Shown one piece after another: positions 1-13,700 of a stretch of DNA of 64,000 nt; the stretch's first letter is position 1; each line of letters begins with the position of its first letter. The stretch covers positions 106,067,285 to 106,131,284 of the forward strand of contig NC_134827.1 in NCBI RefSeq assembly GCF_004210375.1. Reading direction: 5' to 3'. The notes beneath the pieces were generated by a model. It saw nothing but the letters and a program-made list of their open reading frames with translations, did no database searches and was not told the origin of the DNA. The position numbers were made by a program, and so were the translations under genes. The stretch comes from Tachypleus tridentatus. Taxonomy: Eukaryota; Arthropoda; Merostomata; Xiphosura; Limulidae.

Positions 1-142
1 CCACCTCATCAATTTTTAGCTTTAAACCATATTTTAAAATTTAAATGTCAAATTGTACTATAGAATACACTCGTTGGTTAGCTGTTGTGCTGTATAATAC
101 GTATATAAGCTTGTAATTAAGACAATATTGTCGCATGAGGTC

Positions 143-305
143 GAGATACCATAGAATGTGGTTCGGTTAGGGAGCTTGACTCGTAATCTGAGGGTTGCAG
201 GCTCGAACTCTCGTTCCACTAAACATGCTTGGTCTTTCGCTTACAAAGTAGAGACGGCTAACGTAGATAGTTCTTATGTAGCTTTGAGCGAAATTCGAAA
301 CCATT
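143..305 (+). repeat. diverged tRNA-derived SINE (family 1), internally deleted
   Basis: A tRNA-like head is readable (GACTCGTAATCTGAGGGT, then a box-B-like stretch and CACTAAACATGCT). It runs quickly into the SINE tail (TAGCTTTGAGCGAAATTC). The middle body present in full copies of this family is missing. It lies upstream of the dipeptidase gene. Confidence 0.7.
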
Positions 306-389
306 GTAAGTCCTCTTAAAAACAGAATAGTTTGGTATTCTATTTTTTCTTAAAATATATATTTAAAAAACTTGTATTAAAAGATATAA

Positions 390-536
390 GGCCCGGCATG
401 GCCGCGTGGTTAAGGCGCTCTATTCGAAATCCGAGGGTCACGGGTTTGAATCCCGTCACACCAAACAGGCTAGCACTTTCAACCGTATGGGCGTTACAAT
501 GTGACGGTGAATCCCACTGTTCGTTGGTAAAATTTA
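390..536 (+). repeat. tRNA-derived SINE (family 1), 5' half
   Basis: Starts GGCCCGGCATGGCC, has a box A (TGGCCGCGTGG) and a box B (GGTTTGAATCC), then the family body (CAAACAGGCTAGC, TGTGACGGTGAATCCCAC), and stops near GTTGGTAAAA, so the 3' half is absent. The anticodon-loop position has mutated from the usual CTCGTAA. Confidence 0.85.
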
Positions 537-1319
537 TCCACACCTAAATGTAAATTAAATAAGTAAACTCGTCATGTCAGTTACTCTGTATTAATGCCGT
601 AAGCTAAATATCATCCAGAAAATCCATCTTGTTACTAAAAAAGGAACATCGAAATTACCACATTTGTTTTTCTTTCAAAACGATTGACTAAATCATCTAA
701 CGTCACCTTAATCAGGGTACAGTTGTGGCTTCTGAACTAGCGACATCTTGAAAGAAGTTATGAAATCGCCTTTAAGAATTGTTTCCAGTTGCAATGAAAG
801 CGAACTTTATGAGGAAATTCGAACTTTACCAGAGAAAGTGTGGAGATGGAAAATGAGTGTATCATAAAGTACGAATATACAAGAGGTTAACATGTTCAGG
901 ATGGACAGTGGTTTCAGTTAGAATACATACTAATTTCTAAAACCTAGCTCTGAAACAAACAATTGTTAACTTGGTTACAGCTATCTTTGTTATGTTTTTA
1001 ACAACTTCGCCTGTGGTAGCTTTTACTACGCCTAGTGCTACTTCTGTGAAATAATTTTATTGGGGGAAAAGATTGTCCATGAAATTCAAAAGTTTAATAT
1101 AAACAAGATGGATAACATGACGATGAATGGAGAGCCGATCTAATAAACTATCAGATCTGTCGAAAAGACGGTTGATCTGACAAAATTAGGACCTCTTATA
1201 TAAGTCCTTAAAACTGTAGCTGTGTAAAAAGTAACGTAAAATTAAGTAAATTTATACACGACACATATGTCGTAAATTCTCCTTTTCTTTATCACTGGAA
1301 GCTATTCCATTTTTTAGTC
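537..1319. other. intergenic sequence, nothing recognised
   Basis: AT-rich DNA between two SINE copies upstream of the dipeptidase gene. No coding exon, RNA gene or repeat could be recognised by eye on either strand. Confidence 0.5.
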
Positions 1320-1443
1320 TTGTTGTTTTGAATTAAGCACAAAGCTACACAATGGGCTATCCGTGCTTTGCCCACCACGTTTATCGAAACCCGAATTTTG
1401 GCATTGTAAGTCCGCAGACATACCGCTGAGCTACTGGGGACCC
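1320..1443 (-). repeat. tRNA-derived SINE (family 2)
   Basis: On the minus strand it begins GGGTCCCCAGTAGCTCAGCG and carries a tRNA-like head whose anticodon loop reads CTTACAA (TAC, Val-like), a box-B-like GGGTTTCGAT, and the tail ATAGCCCATTGTGTAGCTTT. This family is distinct from family 1 but ends in a similar TAGCTTTGTGC tail. Related pieces lie at 38333-38450, 46146-46262 and 46510-46623, and a fragment near 26204-26245. Confidence 0.75.
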
Positions 1444-1746
1444 ATCTCTCAATCGACATGTGTACTACAAAATAAGATCCATGAAACGTGTTTCAAAGCA
1501 GCACTATAAAATTGGTCGCCCTTTAACCACTAAAGAAATCCAAAAGTGTCATCCTGTGGAACACCGGTTGTCCAATATGCAGTTTTACGTTAACAAGAAA
1601 TAAACGACCAATTTTTTTATTTTTTTCCAATCCCTGGATTATACCGCTAGGCTGAATTATTGTTTTCCAATTCTCCGACAGAGCGTATAACTTTGCCACG
1701 TGTAGTAGATAAATGGGTGTTAGTAAGAATCAGTTTTCTATTGAAA

Positions 1747-4700
1747 ATGTCGTGTGTGAGGCGACTTTTACTTATTTCGAATTCTACACAGTGTGGTAGT
1801 GGGTTCTTAGAATACTGTAGTGAACAAGTCAAGACTTTCTTTACAAAGTAAGATTACAAAGTTACATTTATATGTATATAAACTGAAGTTGTAATGTACA
1901 TTATATGATGTCTTATAAGTGTTCCTACACTAAGAACTAGGTTTTAGAAAGTCTGAAAAAAAGTCCAAGTTCCATGCAAATTGATATAAATTAAAAATAC
2001 TGGCTGAATCCAGAACATTCCAGAACACTTCTACTTTGAAAATATTGAGAAACGATAAATCTCAATTCTTTTGATATGAAAAAATAAAAGCTTGCATCAT
2101 ATTATTTTAAGTCAACTAGTGTACTACCAAATCATATCTACGTGAGTTTAATATTGTACAATACATGAATGAAACTAATTCGAAATACGAAAACAAACAA
2201 CAAAATACAACAGTTCTTGTGAATTATACAAAACCATCCTATATTTTGTGTAAGTAGATTGAATGAGTTTATACAAATCAGATTAGCTTATGTTTACTCT
2301 GTTGTCGTTAAAGGTAATTTAAGGAGAAATGGGAAATGCGTTATGGTGCCAAGTTGGAGATTATATAGATGGTGGATAGGAAGCAGTCAGGCTATTCCCT
2401 GACCATTTTTTTATAGGTTAATATTACTAAAGACACAATATGATAGCCATAACATTAAATTTTCTGGGGAGATATGCTACAGGCCGTACTAGAAGTAGCA
2501 AATTATTATGTAAATGGTACATGTATACAATTAAAGTTACTGTATTAGCAAGTGTATATTGTGGCTGAATTATGGAAGAAAATTCTTTGATTTTCATTGT
2601 TATAATTGGTTAAGGCTTGATCACAATTTCAGAAGTAGATTTAATGTGGTTATAACTATTATTTTTAAATTCTAGTTATGGTATTTATAATTGATGGTTG
2701 AAAGTGTGAAATAATTATTCATTAAATATATAACTACTACTAAACATTCAGTAATCATTTTGGTATTATAGATCATGATCCAAATATCTGAAAATGAAGG
2801 GTTCCATTGTAATTCACTGCAATAAGCTTGAGTGAACCTATTGGTACATATTGCTCACCCCTACACAGATAACAGTTTAAAGTGTATCACTTTTTGAAGT
2901 AAATATGTTTAAGGACAAGGGACCTATTGGTCCATCCAAGCTGTCCTATCTTCTAAACTAAACAAAATCAATGCATGATTTGATTGAGTCAAACTTTCAC
3001 CCTTCCAGATATATTATGAAAGATTATTTAAAAACATTTAACACTTTTAGTGTTATTAACTTGGTTTGCTTCTTTTTATAGTTATGTATTTCATTATGTT
3101 TAATAACTTCAATATCGTTATTTTGTCATTTTAATATATATATTTACCATAGTGTTACTGTTTATTCCAAGCTCAGTAAGTGTTTTGACTAAGAGTCTAA
3201 CTGTAGACTTTCACAAATGAAACACTGAAGATTAAATAGAAAGTGAGAAACTGCCTTGTATATATACTTTATTTACTAATTTTAACTGTAATACAAGTTT
3301 GTTTGCTTTTCTCGGAGTGATTTTCATGAGATTTTATGAGATGAGTTATATTTTATGTTTTAAAAGATGATAAAGATAATTATATCAGTTGGGAAACATT
3401 GTATTTTCCTTATAGTGAGTGAAGCTAGATATTTATATTTTTGTTAGATATGGAGTGTCAAAAGTCCTGTTTGTTCCATATGCTCTCTCTGACTATGATG
3501 ATTACACAAGAAAAGCAAGAAATGCCTTTCAGAATATGGGTTTGTCAGTTTGTTTCTTTCGTGAGGACGATAAACCTACTTGAAGTAAAAATGTATCTTG
3601 ATGGCTGGTATGGGTATTAAAACTTTATTTTAATAAAAGTCTAATCCCGATACCAGTATTTTTGAGTTTGTTTCTTTATTCCTTCCTTTAGAAAATATTG
3701 TTAGGGATGAACCACCTTTTAAAAAAAAACAAAAAAAAACAGTCACATTAGCATACATATTAGTAGGGTGACCTTGTAATTTGTACATATTTTGTTTACC
3801 TCAAGATAGCTTTGTAAGTATAACATTCAGTTTATGTTTTACTAAGTTTTTTTTATGTAATTGTATCCTCTCAAGCCATGGATGTTTTGGATATAATTTC
3901 CAAGCAGTTTGTTGCCTGTGTAAAGCTCCCTCTGTGTATAAAGCGCCCTCTGTATATTTATAGGTACAATTAGAAACAATATTAATTTCTTTCTGTTAAT
4001 TAATCTCTTTACTCCAATTGTATTTATTAATTAACTTTTATTTATATTTATGTTTTTTGTAGTTACAATTCTGATTCTGAAGAATAAATAATGAGTAATA
4101 ATACAAAATGTTATCATCACGTGTTATTATTATTCTGAAATAATATTTGTGGAAGTTACTAAATTAACTCATCTTTTATTTTTGTAGTTGTTTCCTAATC
4201 AACCCAAGTTTCTAAAACCTTGTTGAGCATGTACATGTTTCACCAGTTGTAATTAACTTTAAATACACAGCTGGCAGGTTCGGAATGTGTGGCGTACGTA
4301 AACATATTGTATACACTGAAATGTTTTATATGCTCTCTTGTGTTTTAGGATTAGAACTGGAAAGTATTCATGAAAAGGAAGATCCAGTACAAGCAGTTAA
4401 AGAAGCACAAGGAATTTTTATAGGTATTATCACCTTTCCTGAAGTTTGTTTGTTACTGAACCTATGGAAAAAAGGTTTAATAAACAAGTGTTAGATATGT
4501 TTGTGTTTAGGAAGGTAAATGTACGTAACACTATATGAAAGTAAAAATTAATTTTGTTATTGTCTGAAATGTTTATCTGTTAAAATAATAATTAAATAAA
4601 AGATTTAAAAATTCATGTCTTATCTGTTTGTATTTTTTCTTTGCTTGTAACTTGTTGCTTTCACAAGTTGATTTTAAATATTTGGCTATCACTGGGTTTA

Positions 4701-7700
4701 CAAAACTAGTGGTTTTTTGGTTAAACATCTTGAAATGTAAAAGAAATTACAAACATAACATCTATGTTAAATGGTAGCATTGCACCACAGATTGAAAAAC
4801 ATTCTTGAAATGTTCTATGTAATATAACTTGTGTAGTTACACACCTGCACTACACCTGTTAGCCAAAATGTCTTTGCAAATTACAACGGAAACAAATTTT
4901 GATTTCCAGTACTTATGTAAATATAATCCAATTTTTAGTGAAGTAATATGCTTATAGGGGTGGTATAACTTTAGATTTTTAAGTTGTTTTTCACATATTG
5001 CATTCATATCTTTCAAGGAAGGATGAATAGAGGTAAAATTAATTCTGTTTGTATATAAATGTTTTATTTATTAGTTTATATTTAAATAAATCATAGGTGA
5101 GATTAGATATTAAAAATTAGGGAAATTTAATTAAGCAATAATAATAATGGTTCAGTGATGAATGACATTTTTTAGAAAGTCTAATTCAACATTTTAATTT
5201 TCTATTTATTATGTTAAATAAGATTTAGTTTTTGTGTTCTTTGATTTTCAGTTGTAGTTGAGCAACTTGAAATTTCAAATGAAAGTTTTTAAGCTGTACA
5301 CCTTTTAAGGGCATAACTTTGTCTTAGATTTAGTTGTAAAGAAAACTTAAACCATCCAGTTGCTAGTGGTTTAGCTGCTGTTGCTATTTAATCAGTAATA
5401 ATGTTCATGAAGATGTTTAACGAACTTATGATACTAGTATGACTGTTGAAATAGTATTGTGTAAGTCATAAATGTTTGTAGTCTTCTGTTCAACTGGAGT
5501 TGATTAGAAGTTGTTATTGGTGCTATTAAGACTGTTGTAAACAACAAAATTTAAAACTAATTTTAGCTTTTTTCAGAACTTTCAAGAAAATTATTTTGTT
5601 TTAATTACTTTATGAGAATTAACAGTTGTAATCTTTTTTTAGGAGGTGGAAACACGTTTCGGTTACTAAAGAGTTTGTACGACAACAGTGTTATCGAACT
5701 AATTACTGAAAGAGTGCTTCGAGTAAGTGTCATTTTTATAGTGTTATGTTTTTATTTAAAGATTTTGTATCAGATTTATCATTTTCTGGTGTATGATGGA
5801 TAACGAATAATTATCTTTTCCAGATGTTAAGCTGAAAATTAGCCTTGCATTTAATAAAACTGCCATACTGTTGAGGGAGTAGTTATAAATCAGAAAACAT
5901 ATCAGACTTCTGTCTATCTCATTAATTGATTTTTTTTTATTATTTACTTAAATTATATATTTTGTGATGAAAGGAAAACTCAGTTTACAGTTTAGGTTGC
6001 TGAATAATTTATTGTGACAGTGTAGTCTTATGTTGTTCAAATACCCAAAGTAATACAGACCAGTAAAACAGTATATACCAAACTCTTAAAAAATTGTTTG
6101 TATTCCATACAGGGGCTTTACTGTACTTTAGTGTACTTTCCCAAATGAGCCATGCATTTGGCAAACCTAGAGTGCTACAGTGGGAAGAGTGAATAAAAGC
6201 TTAGATTAGGCCTCTGATCATTCAGAGATATAGATATTAAACAGATCTAAACTCTTCAAATACTTTTTAACTTACTCCTAAAAAGTGGAGCTTTTCTTCT
6301 ACACAAAATGTTTAAATGATTTACATGAAATTAAATGTTTATTTAAAAAAATTGGAAGATAATGGAACCTTCAGAATCTATAATATTCAGTTGGTCACTC
6401 AGCCACCTGCAGCCTATTACCCTTGTCATTTCTCTAGAATTACAATTCATATCTATTAGATTTTTTTCTGTCAAAATGTATAATTTTACTGAAATTAATA
6501 GTTATTAATCTAAAAAAATTTTCTAGTCAGTGCTGTTCACAAAATATTTAGACTAAAAATGTGAATAGTAAGTTAAACAGCAACTTAGGTTTCAATGAAA
6601 TAAGCAGTTCTCACTAAGTGTGTGTAGAAAGATTAACATGCATACTTTATAGTTTAGAATTCACCAAAAGTGATTAGCCAATGCTAAACTGAATAGGCTT
6701 GAAGATTTAGTGGTGATATTTTGTATGGTAAGCCATATTTATTCACTCTGTGTAGAAAGTAGAAATATGCTCAAAACGTCTTTGAATATTTTAATTCATA
6801 TTACTTCAACCTAAAACAAGAGGGAATCCTCAGTAGCCATGGCTGTAATTAGATCTCAGATCAGTCAAGAAATGAAGCTGTAAGTTAAGTTTGTACTTGA
6901 AATAATAACTTTGCACCATTCTGTGGGATGTTAATATACTGCAGCTAACAAAGAATATTAGTTTATTTTCATAATAGTTTCTGAATACTTAAGTTTGGTT
7001 TCAGTTGAATTATGAAAAGTTAATTCAGTTTACTGTGTGAATATAACTAGGTAAATCATTTCAGAGGTAACATAAAAAAATTCTTTGATAGATTGTTTAA
7101 GCAGAATATTCATGATGAACTTTTGTAGAGTGGACGACAACTGCTTCTTGTGGAGACACAAGTGGACAGGATGACATTTCGGAAGTCCCCCACCTTTCGC
7201 CTTCAAGTCAGTGTGTGTGTAGGTGTTGTCGGTCTTCACTAAACAGAGTTTCCAGATTAGACGTGAGTAACCTGTGGCTGCCATTGGTTGAATCTACAGG
7301 AAGTCTCTCTCCAATCAGAAACAGTGATAATCCAACCAATTATAACATGCTCTCCACAATCCACCAGAACACTATAAAAGATCAACAACACCTAGACACA
7401 CACTAACCTGAAGACAAAAGGTGGAAGTCTTTTAAAACATCGTCCCCATACACTTGTGTCTTCACAACAGGCATTTCCCTCCATTCTACAAAGTTTCATA
7501 AAAAAAAAATAATTTTATTGTGGAAAATTATTGATGTGTATCAAGGTAGACGTATGTCAGGGTAGACGTACATCAAGGTATTTTATATTAATACATTCAC
7601 AGTGTTTTTTACTTTTCACTTTAATAATGTACACTCATTTGTATATTTTTGTACAGCATGATTGCTGTAAAAATAAATTACGAATATTGAGAACTTGTCT

Positions 7701-10700
7701 GTTGTTTATTCACAGAGTGGTTTGCCATATATGGGATCAAGTGCTGGAACCAATGTTGCCACCGTCAGCATCTGTACAACTAACGACATGCCTATTGTTT
7801 TCCCACCATCATTCAAAGCCTTAGGTCTTGTGCCATTTAATATTAACCCACATTATATTGAACCAGACCCAAGTAGCACTCATATGGGGGTAAGATTGTA
7901 ATTATTACTTATGTAGTATACACTACAGGTTTTTTAAGATCGAAGACTGTGCCCAGTAATTAGAATTTTAATACTTATGTGCCAGTTAAGTAGCTTACAA
8001 TTGTCATAGTTTTCAATGGGTTGTTAGAGTAATAAATTTGGAAAAAACGTGTTTTCCTATTGGGATTGCACTTAGGTGAGCCAATTTCTTTGTAATGTTT
8101 GCTTCCACACTGTTCTGTGTAGTGTGGAGATACTTGGTAAGTTAAAAATTTATATCTTGGAAGATAAAAATAGTGTTAACAGAAAAAAATTTATATCTTG
8201 GAAGATACAAATAGTGTTAACAGAAAAAAATTTATATCTTGGAAGATACAAATAGTGTTAACAGAAAAAAATTTATATCTTGGAAGATACAAATAGTGTT
8301 AACAGAAAAAAATTTATATCTTGGAGATACCAATAGTGTTAACAGAAAAAAATTTATATCTTGGAAGATACAAATAGTGTTAACAGAAAAAAATTTATAT
8401 CTTGGAAGATACAAATAGTGTTAACAGAAAAAAATTTATATCTTGGAAGATACAAATAGTGTTAACAGAAAAAATTTATATCTTGGAAGATACAAATAGT
8501 GTTAACAGAAAAAATTTATATCTTGGAGATACAAATAGTGTTAACAGAAAAAATTTATATCTTGGAAGATACAAATAGTGTTAACAGAAAAAAATTTATA
8601 TCTTGGAAGATACAAATAGTGTTAACAGAAAAAAATTTATATCTTGGAAGATACAAATAGTGTTAACAGAAAAAAATTTATATCTTGGAGATAAAAATAG
8701 TGTTAACAGAAAAAAATTTATATCTTGAATGACACAAATAGTGTTAACAGAAAAATATTTATATCTTGGAAGATACAAATAGTGTTAACAGAAAAAAATT
8801 TATATCTTGGAAGATACAAATAGTGTTAACAGAAAAAAATTTATATCTTGAATGACACAAATAGTGTTAACAGAAAAATATTTATATCTTGGAAGATACA
8901 AATAGTGTTAACAGAAAAAATATTTATATCTTGGAAGATACAAATAGTGTTAACAGAAAATATTTATATCTTGGAAGATACAAATAGTCTTAACAGAAAA
9001 TAATTTATATCTTGGATGATACAAATAGTGTTAACAGAAAAATATTTATATCTTGGAAGATACAAATAGTCTTAACAGAAAAAAATTTATATCTTGGAAG
9101 ATACAAATAGTGTTAACAGAAAAAAATTTATATCTTGGAAGATACAAATAGTGTTAACAGAAAAAAATTTATATCTTGGAAGATACAAATAGTGTTAACA
9201 GAAAAAAATTTATATCTTGGAGATACCAATAGTGTTAACAGAAAAAAATTTATATCTTGGAAGATACAAATAGTGTTAACAGAAAAAAATTTATATCTTG
9301 GAAGATACAAATAGTGTTAACAGAAAAAAATTTATATCTTGAAAGATACAAATAGTGTTAACAGAAAAAAATTTATATCTTGGAAGATACAAATAGTGTT
9401 AACAGAAAAAAATTTATATCTTGAATGACACAAATAGTGTTAACAGAAAAATATTTATATCTTGGAAGATACAAATAGTGTTAACAGAAAAAAATTTATA
9501 TCTTGGAAGATACAAATAGTGTTAACAGAAAAAAATTTATATCTTGAAAGATACAAATAGTGTTAACAGAAAAAAATTTATATCTTGGAAGATACAAATA
9601 GTGTTAACAGAAAAAAATTTATATCTTGAATGACACAAATAGTGTTAACAGAAAAATATTTATATCTTGGAAGATACAAATAGTGTTAACAGAAAAATAT
9701 TTATATCTTGGAAGATACAAATAGTGTTAACAGAAAAATATTTATATCTTGGAAGATACAAATAGTCTTAACAGAAAATAATTTATATCTTGGAAGATAC
9801 AAATAGTCTTAACAGAAAATAATTTATATCTTGAATGACACAAATAGTGTTAACAGAAAAATATTTATATCTTGGAAGATACAAATAGTGTTAACAGAAA
9901 AATATTTATATCTTGGAAGATACAAATAGTGTTAACAGAAAAATATTTATATCTTGGAAGATACAAATAGTGTTAACAGAAAATAATTTATATCTTGGAT
10001 GATACAAATAGTGTTAACAGAAAAATATTTATATCTTGGAAGATACAAATAGTGTTAACAGAAAAAAATTTATATGTAACTTTTTTCGGTTCGAATTTGG
10101 CAGCCCTTAGTTGAAGACCATTGCTTGAAATGGCACAACTGTAAAAATATTTTGTTGAATTTTGACACATTTTAGTAGTATATTTATGATTTTCTGTGTA
10201 ACAACTAACAAGTTTTATCTGTTATAGTTATCTAATACTTAATGTAGATTTTTATCTTTTTTAGGAATTTAACAGAAAATGTAACATTATCATCCATAAA
10301 TATTTAAGTAAAAACGAAAATTAAATACGTTCAAATTTGAGCATAGGACTTTGTGTGTTTACATATACGTACAAACACGCAATGTTTGGTATAGAATCAA
10401 TGAAACTTAGCAGGGATATCAAGTGTTGGTTATTGTAATGATTGTTGTATACTACCATTTATTTGCTTTTAATAACTTAGGGTTTAAGTATTTTTTTCTG
10501 CATTTAGTTACTTGAATTAGATATTATTTTGTTTCTGAAGGAAACCAGAGAAGAACGAATAAAACAATATCACGAGGAAGAGAAAACCCCTCCAGTGCTG
10601 GTGAGTACAAGCAGCACTTTGGAGTGAGGAATCTCATAACCAATTTTTATGTGCATTTTCTTAGAAACAACGTTGTTAATTAAACCATTGTTCAATCATT

Positions 10701-13700
10701 GCCTCTTGCTACACTAGAGTTGAGTGTTGAAGTATATTGCATTATAAAGGACTGTGTCACGATATATTGCGGGCAAAAATTGACATATATCAACAACACT
10801 GTACATCCTTCTAAAACTGACATATATCAACAACACTATACATCCTTCTAAAACTGACATATATCAATAACACCATACATCCTTCTAAAACTGACATATA
10901 TCAACAACACTATACATCCTTCTAAAACTGGCATATATCAACAACACTGTACATCCTTCTAAAACTGACATATATCAACAACACTATACATCCTTCTAAA
11001 ACTGACATATATCAACAACACTGTACATCCTTCTAAAACTGACATATATCAACAACTCTATACATCCTTCTAAAACTGACATATATCAACAACACTGTAC
11101 ATCCTTCTAAAACTGACATATATCAACAACTCTATACATCCTTCTAAAACTGGCATATATCAACAACACTATACATCCTTCTAAAACTGACATATATCAA
11201 CAACACTATACATCCTTCTAAAACTGACATATATCAACAACACTATACATCCTTCTAAAACTGGCATATATCAATAACACTGTACATCCTTCTAAAACTG
11301 ACATATATCAACAACACTATACATCCTTCTAAAACTGACATATATCAACAACACTGTACATCCTTCTAAAACTGACATATATCAACAACACTATACGTCC
11401 TATCTAAAACTGACGTATATCAACAACACTGTACATCCTTCTAAAACTGACATATATCAACAACTCTATACATCCTTCTAAAACTGACATATATCAACAA
11501 CTCTATACATCCTTCTAAAACTGACATATATCAACAACACTATACATCCTTCTAAAACTGACATATATCAACAACACTATACATCCTTCTAAAACTGACA
11601 TATATCAACAACACTATACATCCTTCTAAAACTGACATATATCAACAACACTATACATTCTTCTAAAACTGACATATATCAACAACTCTATAAATCCTTC
11701 TAAAACTGACATATATCAACAACACTATACATCCTTCTAAAACTGACATATATCAACAACTCTATACATCCTTCTAAAACTGGCATATATCAACAACTCT
11801 ATACATCCTTCTAAAACTGGCATATATCAACAACACTATACATTCTTCTAAAACTGACATATATCAACAACACCATACATCCTTCTAAAACTGACATATA
11901 TCAACAACACTATACATCCTTCTAAAACTGACATATATCAACAACTCTATACATCCTTCTAAAACTGACATATATCAACAACACTATACATCCTTCTAAA
12001 ACTGGCATATATCAACAACACTATACATTCTTCTAAAACTGACATATATCAACAACACTATACATCCTTCTAAAACTGACATATATCAACAACACTATAC
12101 ATCCTTCTAAAACTGACATATATCAACAACTCTATACATCCTTCTAAAACTGACATATATCAACAACACTGTACATCCTTCTAAAACTGACATATATCAA
12201 CAACACTATACATCCTTCTAAAACTGACATATATCAACAACACTATACATCCTTCTAAAACTGACATATATCAACAACTCTATACATCCTTCTAAAACTG
12301 ACATATATCAACAACACTGTACATCCTTCTAAAACTGACATATATCAACAACACTACACATCCTTCTAAAACTGACATATATCAACAACACTATACATCC
12401 TTCTAAAACTGACATATATCAACAACACTATACATCCTTCTAAAACTGACATATATCAACAACACTATACATCCTTCTAAAACTGGCATATATCAACAAC
12501 ACTACACATCCTTCTAAAACTGACATATATCAACAACACTATACATTCTTCTAAAACTGACATATATCAACAACACTATACATCCTTCTAAAACTGACAT
12601 ATATCAACAACACTATACATCCTTCTAAAACTGACATATATCAACAACACTGTACATCCTTCTAAAACTGACATATATCAACAACACTATACATCCTTCT
12701 AAAACTGACATATATCAACAACACTATACATCCTTCTACAACTGACATATATCAACAACACTATACATCCTTCTAAAACTGACATATATCAACAACTCTA
12801 TACATCCTTCTAAAACTGACATATATCAACAACACTATACATCCTTCTAAAACTGACATATATCAACAACACTATACATCCTTCTAAAACTGACATATAT
12901 CAACAACACTATACATCCTTCTAAAACTGACATATATCAACAACACTGTACATCCTTCTAAAACTGACATATATCAACAACACTATACATCCTTCTAAAA
13001 CTGACATATATCAACAACACTATACATCCTTCTAAAACTGACATATATCAACAACACTATACATTCTTCTAAAACTGACATATATCAACAACACTATACA
13101 TCCTTCTAAAACTGACATATATCAACAACACTATACATCCTTCTAAAACTGACATATATCAACAACACTACACATCCTTCTAAAACTGACATATATCAAC
13201 AACTCTATACATCCTTCTAAAACTGACATATATCAACAACACTATACATCCTTCTAAAACTGACATATATCAACAACACTGTACATCCTTCTAAAACTGA
13301 CATATATCAACAACACTGTACATCCTTCTAAAACTGACATATATCAACAACTCTATACATCCTTCTAAAACTGACATATATCAACAACACTATACATTCT
13401 TCTAAAACTGACATATATCAACAACTCTATACATCCTTCTAAAACTGACATATATCAACAACACTATACATCCTTCTAAAACTGGCATATATCAACAACA
13501 CTATACATTCTTCTAAAACTGACATATATCAACAACACTATACATCCTTCTAAAACTGACATATATCAACAACACTATACATCCTTCTAAAACTGGCATA
13601 TATCAACAACACTATACATTCTTCTAAAACTGACATATATCAACAACACTGTACATCCTTCTAAAACTGACATATATCAACAACACTATACATCCTTCTA

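Noticed and set aside
390-470. Candidate genuine tRNA genes in the SINE heads (here and at the other family-1 copies)
   Set aside because: All are followed by the same SINE body and (CAAA)n tail, and the cloverleaf positions are eroded; they are retroposed heads, not functional tRNA genes.
8232-10170. Several minus-strand open frames of 60 residues with near-identical sequence
   Set aside because: They are translations of the 41-bp repeat with period-driven peptide repeats; no independent start context or homology.
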